Shown in pieces: positions 35,262-45,127 of a stretch of 64,000 nucleotides of DNA. The notes below the pieces were generated by a model, which made no database searches, had not been told where the DNA came from, and was given only the letters and a program-made list of their open reading frames with translations. Source of the stretch: Chishuiella changwenlii (GTDB taxonomy: Bacteria; Bacteroidota; Bacteroidia; Flavobacteriales; Weeksellaceae); assembly GCF_900142565.1 (NCBI RefSeq), contig NZ_FRBH01000006.1, positions 124,001-188,000 of the forward strand. The letters run 5' to 3'. Numbering within the stretch: position 1 is the first letter of the stretch; each line of letters starts with the position of its first letter. The position numbers and the translations under genes are program-made.

Positions 35262-36056
35262 ATGCAAAATTTACAACAATTACAAATTCCGATTTGGCCT
35301 CTAGAAGATAACACTATTCTAGAAAAAATTTCGGTGACGTATCAATTATTTGGACTCCCATTGGGGACAGCACCAATTATATTAATTAATCACTCATTAG
35401 AAGGAAATTCTGATTGTACATTCCATTGGGATGGAGTAATGGGGAAGAATAAAGCAATCGATTTAAATGAATATACAGTTTTATGTATTGATATTCCAGG
35501 TAACGGAATTTCTGATACTATAAAATATACACATATAGACACACAGAAAATTACAGCAAGAGATGTTGCCGTTTTATTTTGGCTAACTCTATTCGAATTA
35601 GAAATAGATGAGGTTTTTGCGATTATTGGAGCAGATTTAGGAGGAGGAATTGCATGGGAGATGTCATGTTTATTTCCTAAAAAAGTCTTGAACATTATTC
35701 CTATTGCTTCAACACCAAAAACAAGCGAATGGTTGGTTAAAGAACCAACAGCTAAGTCGAATTATTTAAAATCTATTTTTCACACAATAGATATATCTAG
35801 ACATAGAAGAGATATTTTAGAAGTTGCACAACATATAAAATCTAAAATACATGTTATTTATGTGAAAGATAATGAGTTATTTAATCAATCAAAATTGAGA
35901 AAGTTCTATACAAAATTGAACAATATCCACAAGTTGGTTAAATTTTACGAAATAGAACAAATAAAAGATAATGAACTTGTTAAGGAAAAGATTGAACAAA
36001 TAGAAAAAATTGTCGATCAAATTCTCGAAAAAGAATACATTAATAATGTAGCATAA
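35262..36056 (+). CDS. MetX-like alpha/beta-hydrolase fold protein lacking catalytic residues
   Basis: The 264-residue product is clearly related to homoserine O-acetyltransferase (MetX): LINHSLEGNS corresponds to the oxyanion block, and YTVLCIDIPGNG and ITARDVAVLFWL to the segments before the nucleophile. The nucleophile elbow reads IIGADLGGGIAWEM, so the catalytic Ser is replaced by Asp125. The C-terminal GHD of MetX has become IKDNELV, with Lys in place of His. It is about 100 residues shorter than MetX. It probably does not acetylate homoserine. A scaffold or regulatory role in methionine synthesis is conceivable. Its attenuator leader and its own terminator show that it is an expressed, regulated gene. 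Confidence 0.75.
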   Translation: MQNLQQLQIPIWPLEDNTILEKISVTYQLFGLPLGTAPIILINHSLEGNSDCTFHWDGVMGKNKAIDLNEYTVLCIDIPGNGISDTIKYTHIDTQKITARDVAVLFWLTLFELEIDEVFAIIGADLGGGIAWEMSCLFPKKVLNIIPIASTPKTSEWLVKEPTAKSNYLKSIFHTIDISRHRRDILEVAQHIKSKIHVIYVKDNELFNQSKLRKFYTKLNNIHKLVKFYEIEQIKDNELVKEKIEQIEKIVDQILEKEYINNVA

Positions 36057-36060
36057 TAAA

Positions 36061-36090
36061 AAAGCTTCCTAAGTTGGAAGCTTTTTTTTA
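36061..36090 (+). terminator. Terminator of the MetX-like gene
   Basis: AAAGCTTCC (36061-36069) pairs with GGAAGCTTT (36076-36084), with a six-base loop and eight T. The -33 element of the next gene's promoter (TTG 36074-36076) lies inside this hairpin. Confidence 0.9.
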
Positions 36091-36104
36091 TTCCGTTAAA
36101 TTTG
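36074..36104 (+). promoter_or_regulatory. Promoter of the MFS exporter gene
   Basis: TTG (36074-36076), a 20-base spacer and TAAATTTG (36097-36104) fit the Bacteroidota consensus exactly. The start codon GTG is 11 bases downstream. Confidence 0.7.
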
Positions 36105-36115
36105 CAAAAAAAATT

Positions 36116-37309
36116 GTGCCAATAAGAAACAAGATATTACCTAAAACAAAATCAATTTACAGTACTCAGTTTGTTTTAATGTGTTTAAGTTCGCTGTTAT
36201 TTTCTGCGAGTTTTAATATGATGATTCCAGAATTACCAGCTTATTTAAGCAGTCTTGGTGGTGCTGAATACAAAGGGTTTATTATTGCATTGTTTACTTT
36301 AACAGCAGGTATATCTCGACCATTTAGTGGAAAATTAACCGATAAAGTTGGTCGAGTTCCAATAATGGCAGTTGGTTCTATTGTATGTTTTGTTTGTGGA
36401 ATTTTATATCCGGTTTTAACTACTGTTTCAGGATTTCTTTTTTTACGTTTAATTCATGGTTTCTCTACTGGGTTTAAACCTACCGCTACAGCTGCATATA
36501 TTGCAGATATTATTCCTAGAGAGCGTTGGGGAGAAGCATTAGGTTTACATGGAATATGTTTTAGTATTGGGATGGCTATTGGACCAGCCATAGGAAGTAC
36601 TTTAACTTTATATACCTCAATTAATGTTATGTTTTTTACCTCTTCTTTTCTTTCATTAATGTCAATTTTGATATTGTTTAATATGAAAGAAACTTTAAAA
36701 GAGAAACATAAGTTTTCGTTTAAATTACTCAAGATTTCTAAGCAAGATATTTTTGCAAAAGAAGCGCTCCCAGCGGCTGTTGTCACGTTTTTATCTTATT
36801 CTGCATTCGGAGCTATTTTAACGCTTATTCCAGATTGGACAGTACATTTAGGTTTCGAAAATAAAGGAATATTTTTTATCGTTTTCACCTTAGCTTCTAT
36901 GTTAATTCGCTTTTTTGCAGGTAAAATATCAGACCAAAAAGGTAGAGTTTTAGTTATAAAAATGGGATTAGGTTTATTAGTTTTAGCTTTACTAGTCCTA
37001 GCTACTTTAGATTTTAAAACAGGTTTAATAATTGGTGCATTAATGTATGGTTTTTCTACAGGTATTCTTTCTCCAGCGCTTAATGCTTGGACAATAGATT
37101 TTAGTCTTCCAAATGGTAGAGGAAAAGCTATTGCAACTATGTACATTGCAATGGAAGCAGGAATTGGTTTAGGAGCTTTACTAACGGGTTGGTATTTCCA
37201 AGATTACTTAGAAAGAGTTCCGACAATTATTTATGTTGCAGCTGTAGTTTGTATAGTAGCAACGCTGTACATGTTAAAATTTAAAAATGCACCTAAAGTA
37301 ATTTCATAA
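36116..37309 (+). CDS. MFS transporter, drug/metabolite exporter type
   Basis: The 398-residue protein has about twelve membrane helices, with the MFS motif A GKLTDKVGRVPIM between helices 2 and 3 and an equivalent GKISDQKGRVLVI in the second half. These features place it among DHA1-like exporters. The start is set at GTG 36116 (MPIRNKILPK): no ATG precedes helix 1, and the promoter box ends 11 bases earlier, so the TTG at 36074 cannot be used. It is followed after four bases by the Gre-like gene and is thus the first gene of a two-gene operon. The substrate is unknown. Confidence 0.83.
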   Translation: MPIRNKILPKTKSIYSTQFVLMCLSSLLFSASFNMMIPELPAYLSSLGGAEYKGFIIALFTLTAGISRPFSGKLTDKVGRVPIMAVGSIVCFVCGILYPVLTTVSGFLFLRLIHGFSTGFKPTATAAYIADIIPRERWGEALGLHGICFSIGMAIGPAIGSTLTLYTSINVMFFTSSFLSLMSILILFNMKETLKEKHKFSFKLLKISKQDIFAKEALPAAVVTFLSYSAFGAILTLIPDWTVHLGFENKGIFFIVFTLASMLIRFFAGKISDQKGRVLVIKMGLGLLVLALLVLATLDFKTGLIIGALMYGFSTGILSPALNAWTIDFSLPNGRGKAIATMYIAMEAGIGLGALLTGWYFQDYLERVPTIIYVAAVVCIVATLYMLKFKNAPKVIS

Positions 37310-37313
37310 TCAA

Positions 37314-37751
37314 ATGAAAGTAGAATTATACCAATTTATTGTTTTACAATTAGAAGAGAAAATTAAGTATTTGCAACATTTAATTGACGATTTGCGCGCA
37401 TCTAATAATGATACTAAAAGTAGTATGGGCGATAAGTACGAAACGTCAAGAGAGATGATGCAACAAGAAATTTCTAGAATACAAAATCAATTAAATGAAA
37501 TTCTTATTCAACAAGATATATTCTTAAAAATAAAACCCATCGAAAATGATACCATTGGTTTAGGAAGTTATGTTGAAACTTCTATGGGAAATTTTTGTAT
37601 TGCGTGCAGTTTTGGAGAAGTGGTTTTTGATAATAAAAAAGTTTTTATTCTTTCTACACAAACACCTTTAGTTAAAGTATTATTGGGAAAAAAAGGAGGA
37701 GATACTTTTGAAATGAATCATAAAAGATTCAAAATTAAAATTGTCAATTAA
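37314..37751 (+). CDS. GreA/GreB-like protein
   Basis: The 145-residue product has an N-terminal helical pair with the Gre-like SMGDKYETSREMMQQEISRI (33-52) and a C-terminal FKBP-like beta domain (IGLGSYVETSMGNFCIACSF, TQTPLVKVLLGKKGGD). Gre factors rescue stalled RNA polymerase through acidic residues at the coiled-coil tip. In this small protein the tip is short, so it may bind the polymerase secondary channel with another effect. In databases such proteins often carry the misleading name 3-oxoacyl-ACP synthase. It is co-transcribed with the MFS gene four bases upstream. Confidence 0.7.
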   Translation: MKVELYQFIVLQLEEKIKYLQHLIDDLRASNNDTKSSMGDKYETSREMMQQEISRIQNQLNEILIQQDIFLKIKPIENDTIGLGSYVETSMGNFCIACSFGEVVFDNKKVFILSTQTPLVKVLLGKKGGDTFEMNHKRFKIKIVN

Positions 37752-38074
37752 AGTTAGAAATAAGGCTCACTTTGCTCGGGAAGTAACGTGTGTGCATTAT
37801 GGAAAAAATATAAACCAAAGTCAAATTGTGAGCCTGATATTTCTTACTTGTTGCTTACAACAAAATTTTTTTCAAATTGCAAAAATTTCATTTTTCAGAA
37901 ATTCTGCTTTATATAATTGATAAACTTTCTATTTTATAAGAGAGGAATATCATTTACTATTTTATCTTTTTATCGTAATTTTGAAATTGTTTTTTAAACG
38001 AAATTTCATCCTCAGCGAACGTTCGCTAAATTATAAAATTTCGTTTACATTTACCAAACATTTTTGGAAAAATT
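37752..38074. other. Intergenic region before the ScfR-type regulator
   Basis: It contains a widely spaced inverted repeat AGGCTCAC (37763-37770) / GTGAGCCT (37828-37835), a promoter box TAATTTTG (37976-37983) and a large operator-like palindrome (37996-38046). No gene is seen. Confidence 0.6.
37996..38046. promoter_or_regulatory. Nested 51-bp palindromic operator
   Basis: Outer arms AAACGAAATTT (37996-38006) and AAATTTCGTTT (38036-38046) enclose the perfect palindrome AGCGAACGTTCGCT (38014-38027), all sharing one centre near 38021. It lies between the -7 box and the start codon of the regulator gene, the right place for autorepression. Confidence 0.7.
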
Positions 38075-39577
38075 ATGCAAGAAGAATATATTAAACTAAT
38101 TTTTGGATTAAAATTAAAACAAATAAGAACCTCTAAGGATTTGTCTTTGTTTAAATTATCTAAGCTGACAGGGCTTTCTAAATCTTATTTAAATGAGATT
38201 GAGAAGGGGAAAAAATATCCAAAAACTGATAAAATAGTTGCGCTTGCAGATGCTTTCGAAGTTCCTTATGACGAGTTAGTTTCTCTAAAATTAGATAAAA
38301 ATCTTGCGCCAGTTGCAGAAATCTTACAATCGAATTTATTACAAGAGATTCCATTGGATATTTTTGGAATTGAGGAAAGAGATTTAATTGAAATTATTTC
38401 GAATGCTCCAATGAAGGTTAATGCGTTTATTTCTACATTAATTGAAATTGGGAATAATTATAACTTAACAAAAGAAAGTTTCTTCTTGGCTTCCTTACGT
38501 TCTTTTCAGGAAGCGAATGATAATTATTTTCCAGAGATAGAAAAAGCTGCAAAAAACTTTTTACGCGAATATATGGTCGATGCAGACGAATGTGTATCGA
38601 ACGAATCTATAGAAGAAATTTTAAAAGAAGAATATCATTATACAATTGCTTACAAAGATTTTAATGATTTTGGATTTAAAGATTTAGCAAAACTTCGTTC
38701 AATTTTCATCAAAGAGAAAAAACTACTATACATTAATATCACTTCCGACAAAGATCAACAACGTTTTATTTTAGCAAAAGAATTGGGGTATAATTATTTA
38801 AATCTAACAGAAAGATTATATACATTTTCTTGGGCAAGTTTTGAAACATTCGATCAGTTATTGAATAATTTTTACGCTTCTTATTTTGCTGGTGCTTTGT
38901 TATTGCCAGAAGAAAAATTGTTAGAAGATATGCGTGAATTGTTTAATTTGGAAGAACATGATTTATCTAAATTTCAAGAAATTTTAGGGAAATACACAGA
39001 ATCGCCAGAAACAATATATCAACGAATGACTAATTTGTTACCAAAACATTTTAATATTCGCGATTTATTCTTCTTACGATTGTCAACCAAAAAAGGATCA
39101 AACTCTTTTAAATTAACAAAAGAATTGCATCTTAATCAACAACAATCTCCTCAAGCAAATGAGACAGATGAGCATTATTGTAGACGTTGGGTTTCTTTAA
39201 ATGTTCTTAAAAAATTAGAAACAGAAGAGGATGGCGTTCACGAAACTTCTGCTCAAATATCGATTTATCCATATAACAATAACCAAAAATACTATGTGAT
39301 TTCATCTGGAACAAAAGATCCCTTTAATCCAGATTATTTAAGAAGCGTTACAATTGGTGTTTTATATAAATCGGCTCAACGTAAAATAAAGTTCATGAAT
39401 GATTCTACAATTCCAATTCGTGAAGTTGCTGTAACATGCGAAAACTGTGGAATGAAAGATTGTTCGGAAAGAGCGGCAGAACCATTTCGCTTTGAAAAAG
39501 ATATACGCAATAAACGTCTAAATGTTATTATAAATGATTTTATAAAAGAACAAAGTAAACTAGAGATTTCAAATTAA
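38075..39577 (+). CDS. XRE/ImmA-IrrE regulator of short-chain acyl-CoA metabolism (ScfR/RamB type)
   Basis: The 500-residue protein has an N-terminal Cro/C1 helix-turn-helix (about 10-65; LSKLTGLSKSYLNEIEKGKK) and an IrrE-like middle domain (about 170-300; KDQQRFILAKELGYNYLN). The zinc-peptidase HExxH is replaced by KELGY. The C-terminal domain has C455, C458 and C463 in CENCGMKDC and then SERAAEPF, the hallmark of the RamB/MccR/PccR short-chain fatty acyl-CoA regulators. It probably senses an acyl-CoA and binds the nested palindrome upstream of itself. The convergent icmF gene, an acyl-CoA mutase, is the obvious pathway partner. Confidence 0.85.
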   Translation: MQEEYIKLIFGLKLKQIRTSKDLSLFKLSKLTGLSKSYLNEIEKGKKYPKTDKIVALADAFEVPYDELVSLKLDKNLAPVAEILQSNLLQEIPLDIFGIEERDLIEIISNAPMKVNAFISTLIEIGNNYNLTKESFFLASLRSFQEANDNYFPEIEKAAKNFLREYMVDADECVSNESIEEILKEEYHYTIAYKDFNDFGFKDLAKLRSIFIKEKKLLYINITSDKDQQRFILAKELGYNYLNLTERLYTFSWASFETFDQLLNNFYASYFAGALLLPEEKLLEDMRELFNLEEHDLSKFQEILGKYTESPETIYQRMTNLLPKHFNIRDLFFLRLSTKKGSNSFKLTKELHLNQQQSPQANETDEHYCRRWVSLNVLKKLETEEDGVHETSAQISIYPYNNNQKYYVISSGTKDPFNPDYLRSVTIGVLYKSAQRKIKFMNDSTIPIREVAVTCENCGMKDCSERAAEPFRFEKDIRNKRLNVIINDFIKEQSKLEISN

Positions 39578-39655
39578 GAATTAGAAATTCGAGATTAGAA
39601 ATTGGTTTTAAGGATTAAGTTATGCCTTAAAAACTTAAAAATATAAAAAACATAT

Positions 39656-39693
39656 AAAAATAGTCGGAAGATATTCTTCCGACTATTTTTTTT
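39656..39693. terminator. Bidirectional terminator between the regulator gene and icmF
   Basis: Perfect 16-bp stem AAAAATAGTCGGAAGA / TCTTCCGACTATTTTT with loop TAT and A/T tracts on both sides, located between convergent genes. Confidence 0.92.
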
Positions 39694-39694
39694 C

Positions 39695-42600
39695 TTACAT
39701 ATTTCGTCTATACTGACCACCAACATTAAATAACGCATCTGTTATTTGACCTAGTGAACAAACTTTTGTGACATCCATTAATGCTTCAAAAATATTTCCA
39801 TTTTGAATTGCAATTTCTTGAATACGTTCTAATTCTTTCTTTTCAATTTCAGCTTTTACATGGTGTAAATTTTCTTTCGTTTTAATCTGAAATTGTTTTT
39901 CTTCTTCAGTTGCACGAATAACTTCTGCTGGTACAACAGTTTTAGAACCAGAAGAACTTAAAAATGTATTAACTCCAATAATAGGAAATTCACCATTATG
40001 TTTTAATGTCTCATAATACAAAGACTCTTCTTGTATTTTAGATCGTTGATACATTGTTTCCATTGCACCAAGAACACCTCCACGCTCTGTAATACGATCA
40101 AATTCAGATAAAACAGCTTCCTCAACCAAATCAGTTAATTCTTCGATAATAAAAGAACCCTGAATTGGATTTTCGTTTTTAGCTAAACCAAGCTCTTTAT
40201 TAATAATTAACTGTATTGCCATTGCACGACGTACAGATTCTTCTGTAGGCGTTGTAATAGCTTCGTCATAAGCATTTGTATGCAATGAATTACAGTTGTC
40301 GTAAATCGCATATAATGCTTGTAATGTTGTACGAATATCGTTAAAATCAATTTCTTGTGCGTGTAAAGAACGACCAGAAGTCTGAATATGGTATTTTAGC
40401 ATCTGAGCACGCTCATTTGCACCATATTTATTCTTTAATGCTTTCGCCCAAATTCTTCTTGCCACACGACCAATTACTGAATATTCAGGATCGATTCCGT
40501 TCGAGAAGAAGAACGATAAGTTTGGTCCAAATGCATTAATATCCATTCCACGAGATAAATAATATTCTACGTAAGTGAAACCATTTGCCAATGTAAACGC
40601 TAATTGCGTTACTGGATTTGCACCTGCTTCCGCAATATGATAACCTGAAATAGAAACAGAATAGAAATTTCGAACATTTTGATTGATAAAATATTCTTGT
40701 ACATCTCCCATTAATCTCAAAGCAAATTCAGTAGAAAAAATACATGTATTTTGTGCCTGATCTTCTTTTAAAATATCAGCCTGAACAGTTCCACGTACTT
40801 GTGCTAATGTATTTTTCTTGATTTCTGCATAAACATCAGCTGGTAAAACTTGATCTCCTGTAACACCTAATAACATTAAGCCAAGACCATCATTTCCTTC
40901 TGGTAAATCTCCGTTATATCGTGGTCTTTCTAAACCATTATTTTCATAAATGGCTTTTATTTTTTCCTCAACCTCAGCTTCTAAATCATTCTCTTTAATG
41001 TATTTTTCACAATTTTGATCAATTGCAGCATTCATAAAGAAACCTAATAGCATAGGAGCAGGACCATTAATTGTCATGGAAACAGAAGTTGCAGCATGCG
41101 ATAAATCGAATCCAGAATATAATTTCTTAGCATCATCTAAACAACAAATAGATACACCAGCATTTCCAATTTTTCCATAGATATCTGGTCGATGTCCAGG
41201 ATCATTTCCATATAATGTTACAGAATCAAATGCTGTAGATAATCGTTTTGCAGGCATTCCTTTTGATACGTAATGAAAACGACGGTTTGTACGTTCTGGA
41301 CCTCCTTCACCTGCGAACATACGTGTAGGATCTTCTCCTTCACGTTTAAAAGGATATAAACCAGCAGTAAAAGGAAATTCTCCAGGTACATTTTCTTGTA
41401 AATTCCAAAGTAAAATATCTCCCCAAGCTTGGTATTTTGGTAATGCAATTTTCGGAATCTCTAAATGTGAAAGGGAAGTAGAGTGTGTTTGTATTTTTAT
41501 CTCTTTATCACGTACAAAGAAAGAATAAACAGGATTTTTGTATTTGTTTACTTTTTCTTCCCACGTAATAATAATTTCCCAATTATGTGGATCTAAATCA
41601 CGTTTTAGTTTATCAAACTCAGCTAATAAAACTTTTGTTAACTCTTCGTTTTCATTACCTGTAATATCTATTCCATGTTGTGTTATTATAGGTTGTTTAC
41701 CCGAAATAGTTTCAATTGTTTTAAAGAAGCCATATAATTTTTGAGCAACTTCTTTTTGCGAAACTACTTTTGTATCGTATGCACGATTGTTTTCTGCAAT
41801 TTCTGATAAATAACGTGTACGAGAAGGAGGGATAACAAATATCTTCTCGGACATTTCTTTTGTAATATCAAAACTAGAATTTAAATCAGCTCCAGTTCTT
41901 TCTACAACTTTTTCTATAATCGATTTATATAATTGATTTGTTCCTGGATCATTAAACTGAGAAGCAATTGTTCCAAAAACAGGCATTTCATCAGGATTAA
42001 TATCCCATAAATTATGATTACGTTGATATTGTTTTTTAACATCACGTAAGGCATCTAAAGCACCTCGTTTATCGAATTTATTAATGGCAACAATATCAGC
42101 AAAATCTAACATGTCGATTTTTTCTAATTGTGTTGCAGCACCAAATTCTGGTGTCATAATGTATAATGAAGCATCAGAGTGATCTAAAATTTCCGTATCA
42201 GACTGTCCAATACCAGAAGTTTCTAAAATAATCAAATCAAAATTAGATGCTTTTAAAACTTGCAATGCTTCCTCAACATATTTAGATAAAGCTAAATTAG
42301 ATTGTCTTGTTGCTAAAGAACGCATATAAACACGAGGATTATTAATAGAGTTCATACGAATACGGTCTCCTAATAAAGCTCCTCCAGTTTTCTTTTTAGA
42401 TGGATCGACAGAAATTAAAGCAATTGTTTTTTCTGGAAAATCAATTAAAAAACGACGAACTAATTCATCTACCATAGAAGATTTACCAGCTCCACCAGTT
42501 CCTGTAATTCCTAAAATTGGTGTTGATTTATTTTCAACTTTATCAAAATCAAAAAGTTTTAAAAAATCATCTTCTCTATTTTCAGCTAAAGAAATTAAAC

Positions 42601-43153
42601 GAGAAATAGTTGTATCATCTTTATCTTGTAAAGATTGATAAACGTCTTTTCCGTTTGGTAATTTTAAATCTGGAGTAGCAAAATCCGCTTTTTCTACCAT
42701 ATCGTTAATCATTCCTTGTAAACCCAATTCGCGACCATCGTCTGGAGAATAAATACGTGTTATTCCATAATCCATTAATTCTTTTATTTCCGAAGGAAGA
42801 ATAACACCACCGCCACCACCAACAATACGGATATGACCTGCGCCTTTCTCATTCAACAAATCATACATATATTTAAAGTATTCATTGTGTCCTCCTTGGT
42901 AAGATGTCATTGCAATCGCATTTGCATCTTCTTGTATTGCAGTATTTACAACATCTTCTACAGATTTATCGTGACCTAAGTGAATAACTTCACAACCAGT
43001 TGCCTGAATAATTCTGCGCATAATATTTATTGAAGCATCGTGTCCATCAAATAAAGCTGCGGCAGTAACAATTCTAATTTTATTTTTTGGCTGATAAATT
43101 TCTGGAATAGGATGTTTAAAATCTTGTTTTTGATCTTTTATTGATTGTGACAT
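39695..43153 (-). CDS. icmF: Fused isobutyryl-CoA mutase IcmF
   Basis: The 1152-residue adenosylcobalamin enzyme combines mutase and chaperone. An N-terminal B12-binding domain (about 25-155; [11 protein letters not shown] with the lower-ligand His38 and VGGGGGVI) is followed by a MeaB-like G3E GTPase domain (Walker A GTGGAGKS at 218-225; [18 protein letters not shown]). The C-terminal TIM-barrel mutase domain has [20 protein letters not shown] and [20 protein letters not shown]. It interconverts isobutyryl-CoA and butyryl-CoA (and pivalyl/isovaleryl-CoA in some members). The domain order is diagnostic and distinguishes it from methylmalonyl-CoA mutase. The convergent acyl-CoA-type regulator is its likely controller, but the regulator's palindrome is not seen upstream of icmF. 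Confidence 0.95.
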   Translation of the reverse strand: MSQSIKDQKQDFKHPIPEIYQPKNKIRIVTAAALFDGHDASINIMRRIIQATGCEVIHLGHDKSVEDVVNTAIQEDANAIAMTSYQGGHNEYFKYMYDLLNEKGAGHIRIVGGGGGVILPSEIKELMDYGITRIYSPDDGRELGLQGMINDMVEKADFATPDLKLPNGKDVYQSLQDKDDTTISRLISLAENREDDFLKLFDFDKVENKSTPILGITGTGGAGKSSMVDELVRRFLIDFPEKTIALISVDPSKKKTGGALLGDRIRMNSINNPRVYMRSLATRQSNLALSKYVEEALQVLKASNFDLIILETSGIGQSDTEILDHSDASLYIMTPEFGAATQLEKIDMLDFADIVAINKFDKRGALDALRDVKKQYQRNHNLWDINPDEMPVFGTIASQFNDPGTNQLYKSIIEKVVERTGADLNSSFDITKEMSEKIFVIPPSRTRYLSEIAENNRAYDTKVVSQKEVAQKLYGFFKTIETISGKQPIITQHGIDITGNENEELTKVLLAEFDKLKRDLDPHNWEIIITWEEKVNKYKNPVYSFFVRDKEIKIQTHSTSLSHLEIPKIALPKYQAWGDILLWNLQENVPGEFPFTAGLYPFKREGEDPTRMFAGEGGPERTNRRFHYVSKGMPAKRLSTAFDSVTLYGNDPGHRPDIYGKIGNAGVSICCLDDAKKLYSGFDLSHAATSVSMTINGPAPMLLGFFMNAAIDQNCEKYIKENDLEAEVEEKIKAIYENNGLERPRYNGDLPEGNDGLGLMLLGVTGDQVLPADVYAEIKKNTLAQVRGTVQADILKEDQAQNTCIFSTEFALRLMGDVQEYFINQNVRNFYSVSISGYHIAEAGANPVTQLAFTLANGFTYVEYYLSRGMDINAFGPNLSFFFSNGIDPEYSVIGRVARRIWAKALKNKYGANERAQMLKYHIQTSGRSLHAQEIDFNDIRTTLQALYAIYDNCNSLHTNAYDEAITTPTEESVRRAMAIQLIINKELGLAKNENPIQGSFIIEELTDLVEEAVLSEFDRITERGGVLGAMETMYQRSKIQEESLYYETLKHNGEFPIIGVNTFLSSSGSKTVVPAEVIRATEEEKQFQIKTKENLHHVKAEIEKKELERIQEIAIQNGNIFEALMDVTKVCSLGQITDALFNVGGQYRRNM

Positions 43154-43244
43154 TTTTTTGTGGTTTTTTATTTTGTGACAATAGCTAAATTACAAAGTAA
43201 AATGTAAAAAGTACAATATAGTGTGTAAAAAGTATTATGTATAG

Positions 43245-43314
43245 AGTACAAAGTACAAAGTACAAAGTATAAAGTAAAAAGTAAAAAGTAAAAAGTAAAA
43301 TGTAAAAAGTAGAG
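43245..43314 (+). repeat. Heptanucleotide tandem array AGTACAA/AGTAAAA, about ten units
   Basis: Three AGTACAA units, one AGTATAA, four AGTAAAA and two degenerate units follow one another. Similar but decayed heptamers extend back to about 43190. The stop codon of the minus-strand kinase gene is 40 bases away, and AACTCACAACTCACTATCTT (43343-43362) overlaps it. Confidence 0.9.
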
Positions 43315-43354
43315 TGTACGAATTTTAACGGTATAATGTTTAACTCACAACTCA

Positions 43355-45082
43355 CTATCTTATGTTCAGCGTAAAATAAAATGTACTTCCTACACCGTAC
43401 TCACTATCAACCCAAATTTTTCCTCCTTGTGCTTCAATAAACTCTTTGCTTATACTTAGTCCTAAGCCTGTACCTTCTTTTTTTGTTCCAGGAATGCGAA
43501 AATATCGTTCAAAAATTTTAGTTAAATATTGAGGTTGTATCCCTTGTCCAGCATCAGAAACAGAAAATAACAATTGATTATTCTCTTTTTTAGCACGAAT
43601 AAAAATGGTTGAATTTTCGTGAGAATAACGAATAGCATTAGAAATAAGATTATTAATTACCCATGCTGTTTTTTCGCTATCGCTAAATACATTTAGAGAA
43701 GTATTTTGTGAATCAACTTCTAAATGAATATTCTTGTTTTCAGCGGCAGATTTATTTGCATTTATAGCATAATTAATCATAGGATTTAATTCAGAAGATG
43801 TTAAATTAACTTGTATAGAGCCACTTTCTACTTGTGTCATATTAAGCAATTCTCCAGTTATTTTTAATAATCGATCCGTATCATCTTTTATTCCTTTTGT
43901 TAATTCTTTTTGCTCTTCGTTTAATAAACCAATTCTGTCATTTTCTAATAATTGTAAGCCCATTTGAATAGAAGCAATAGGTGTTTTAAATTCATGAGAA
44001 ACGGTTCCCATAAAATTGGTTTTTGCTAAATCTAATTCTTTAAAAGGTGTAATATTTCTGAGAAGAATTACCTGCCCAATAAATTGACTTTTTTCTTCGC
44101 CAGTTGGTACAATATTAATGTTGATAATCTCTTTCTCAAAATAACTCTCTTTTCCATCAGCATAAATTTTTAATTGTTCTGATGGGAGATTTTCATTAGG
44201 CTTTTTAAAAATGTTTTTAATTATATCTCGAATTAAATCATTGTTTACTGCAACATCTTGAATTTTCTTTCCAATAAAATTTTCCTTTTTTAATCCAGAT
44301 ATTGTTAATGCTTCTTCATTTGCAAATAACACTTTTTTATTTTCATCTATTCCAATAACTGGATCGTGTAAATTATCAATAAGCGTTTCTATTCTTTTCT
44401 TTCCTTTGATAATTTTATCTAATTTACTTTCAGAATATTCTTCAATCTTTTCTGCCATAGTATTAAAAGATTTTGCGAGCTCTCCAAATTCATTATGACT
44501 TGTAAAATGAACACGTTTTTTATAATTCTGACTTGCAATTTCTTTAATACTCTCTGTTAATTCCTTTATTGGATTTGCAATGTTTGAAGGTAAATTGACT
44601 AATAAAATAAAAGCGATATAAAAACATAAAGTTCCTGTTACAGAAATCATTAAAATTGCTTTTTGTGCAGTTTCATCGGCAATCATACTTTTCTGATTAA
44701 TGGCTTCCATGTTTAGCCGCATAATCTCTGTAATATCTTTTCTTATAGAGGAAGTTAATACTGCATTTTTCGGTTCTATTTTTAAGCTATTGAAATGTTT
44801 ATTAATCTGATTGGTCGCTTCTATTTCTCCGATTTCTGTTACATTTTTTTGTTGTAATTCTAAATTCTTTTGGAAGTCTATAATTGCAGTAGAATCTGTA
44901 TTCATTTCTTCTATTGCCAATAACATATTTCTTGAGTATTGCAATGTATTGTAATTGGCAACAAGAATATTATTGGTATCTCTTTTTAATTGATGAATAT
45001 ACCAACCACTTATTGCAGCTAAGGCGAAAATGAGAATAAATAATAATCCCACACCAAAGGTTAATTTTGCTTTTATTTTCAT
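43355..45082 (-). CDS. Membrane sensor histidine kinase of the kdp locus
   Basis: The 575-residue product has TM1 (about 7-27), a helical sensor region of about 115 residues, TM2 (about 144-165; AILMISVTGTLCFYIAFILL) and a HAMP domain (NPIKELTESIKEIA). A PAS domain (about 230-340; DNLHDPVIGIDENKKVLFAN) precedes HisKA with the phosphorylatable His in GTVSHEFKTPIAS and the HATPase_c motifs NLISNAIRYSH, DAGQGI and GTGLGLSISKE. KdpD in this locus has no kinase part, so this protein is the probable kinase partner for potassium sensing. The matching receiver is probably the sigma-54 response regulator at 53027. It is the last gene of the minus-strand kdp run. Confidence 0.88.
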   Translation of the reverse strand: MKIKAKLTFGVGLLFILIFALAAISGWYIHQLKRDTNNILVANYNTLQYSRNMLLAIEEMNTDSTAIIDFQKNLELQQKNVTEIGEIEATNQINKHFNSLKIEPKNAVLTSSIRKDITEIMRLNMEAINQKSMIADETAQKAILMISVTGTLCFYIAFILLVNLPSNIANPIKELTESIKEIASQNYKKRVHFTSHNEFGELAKSFNTMAEKIEEYSESKLDKIIKGKKRIETLIDNLHDPVIGIDENKKVLFANEEALTISGLKKENFIGKKIQDVAVNNDLIRDIIKNIFKKPNENLPSEQLKIYADGKESYFEKEIININIVPTGEEKSQFIGQVILLRNITPFKELDLAKTNFMGTVSHEFKTPIASIQMGLQLLENDRIGLLNEEQKELTKGIKDDTDRLLKITGELLNMTQVESGSIQVNLTSSELNPMINYAINANKSAAENKNIHLEVDSQNTSLNVFSDSEKTAWVINNLISNAIRYSHENSTIFIRAKKENNQLLFSVSDAGQGIQPQYLTKIFERYFRIPGTKKEGTGLGLSISKEFIEAQGGKIWVDSEYGVGSTFYFTLNIR

Positions 45083-45083
45083 G

Positions 45084-45112
45084 ATAAAAAATTGAAAAAT
45101 TGAAAAATTGAA
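45084..45112. repeat. 8-bp tandem repeat ATTGAAAA
   Basis: Three to four units of ATTGAAAA/AATTGAAA occur in the 45-base gap between the kinase gene and the four-helix-bundle gene, again just downstream of a stop codon on the minus strand. Confidence 0.7.
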
Positions 45113-45127
45113 AATGTAAATTTGAAA

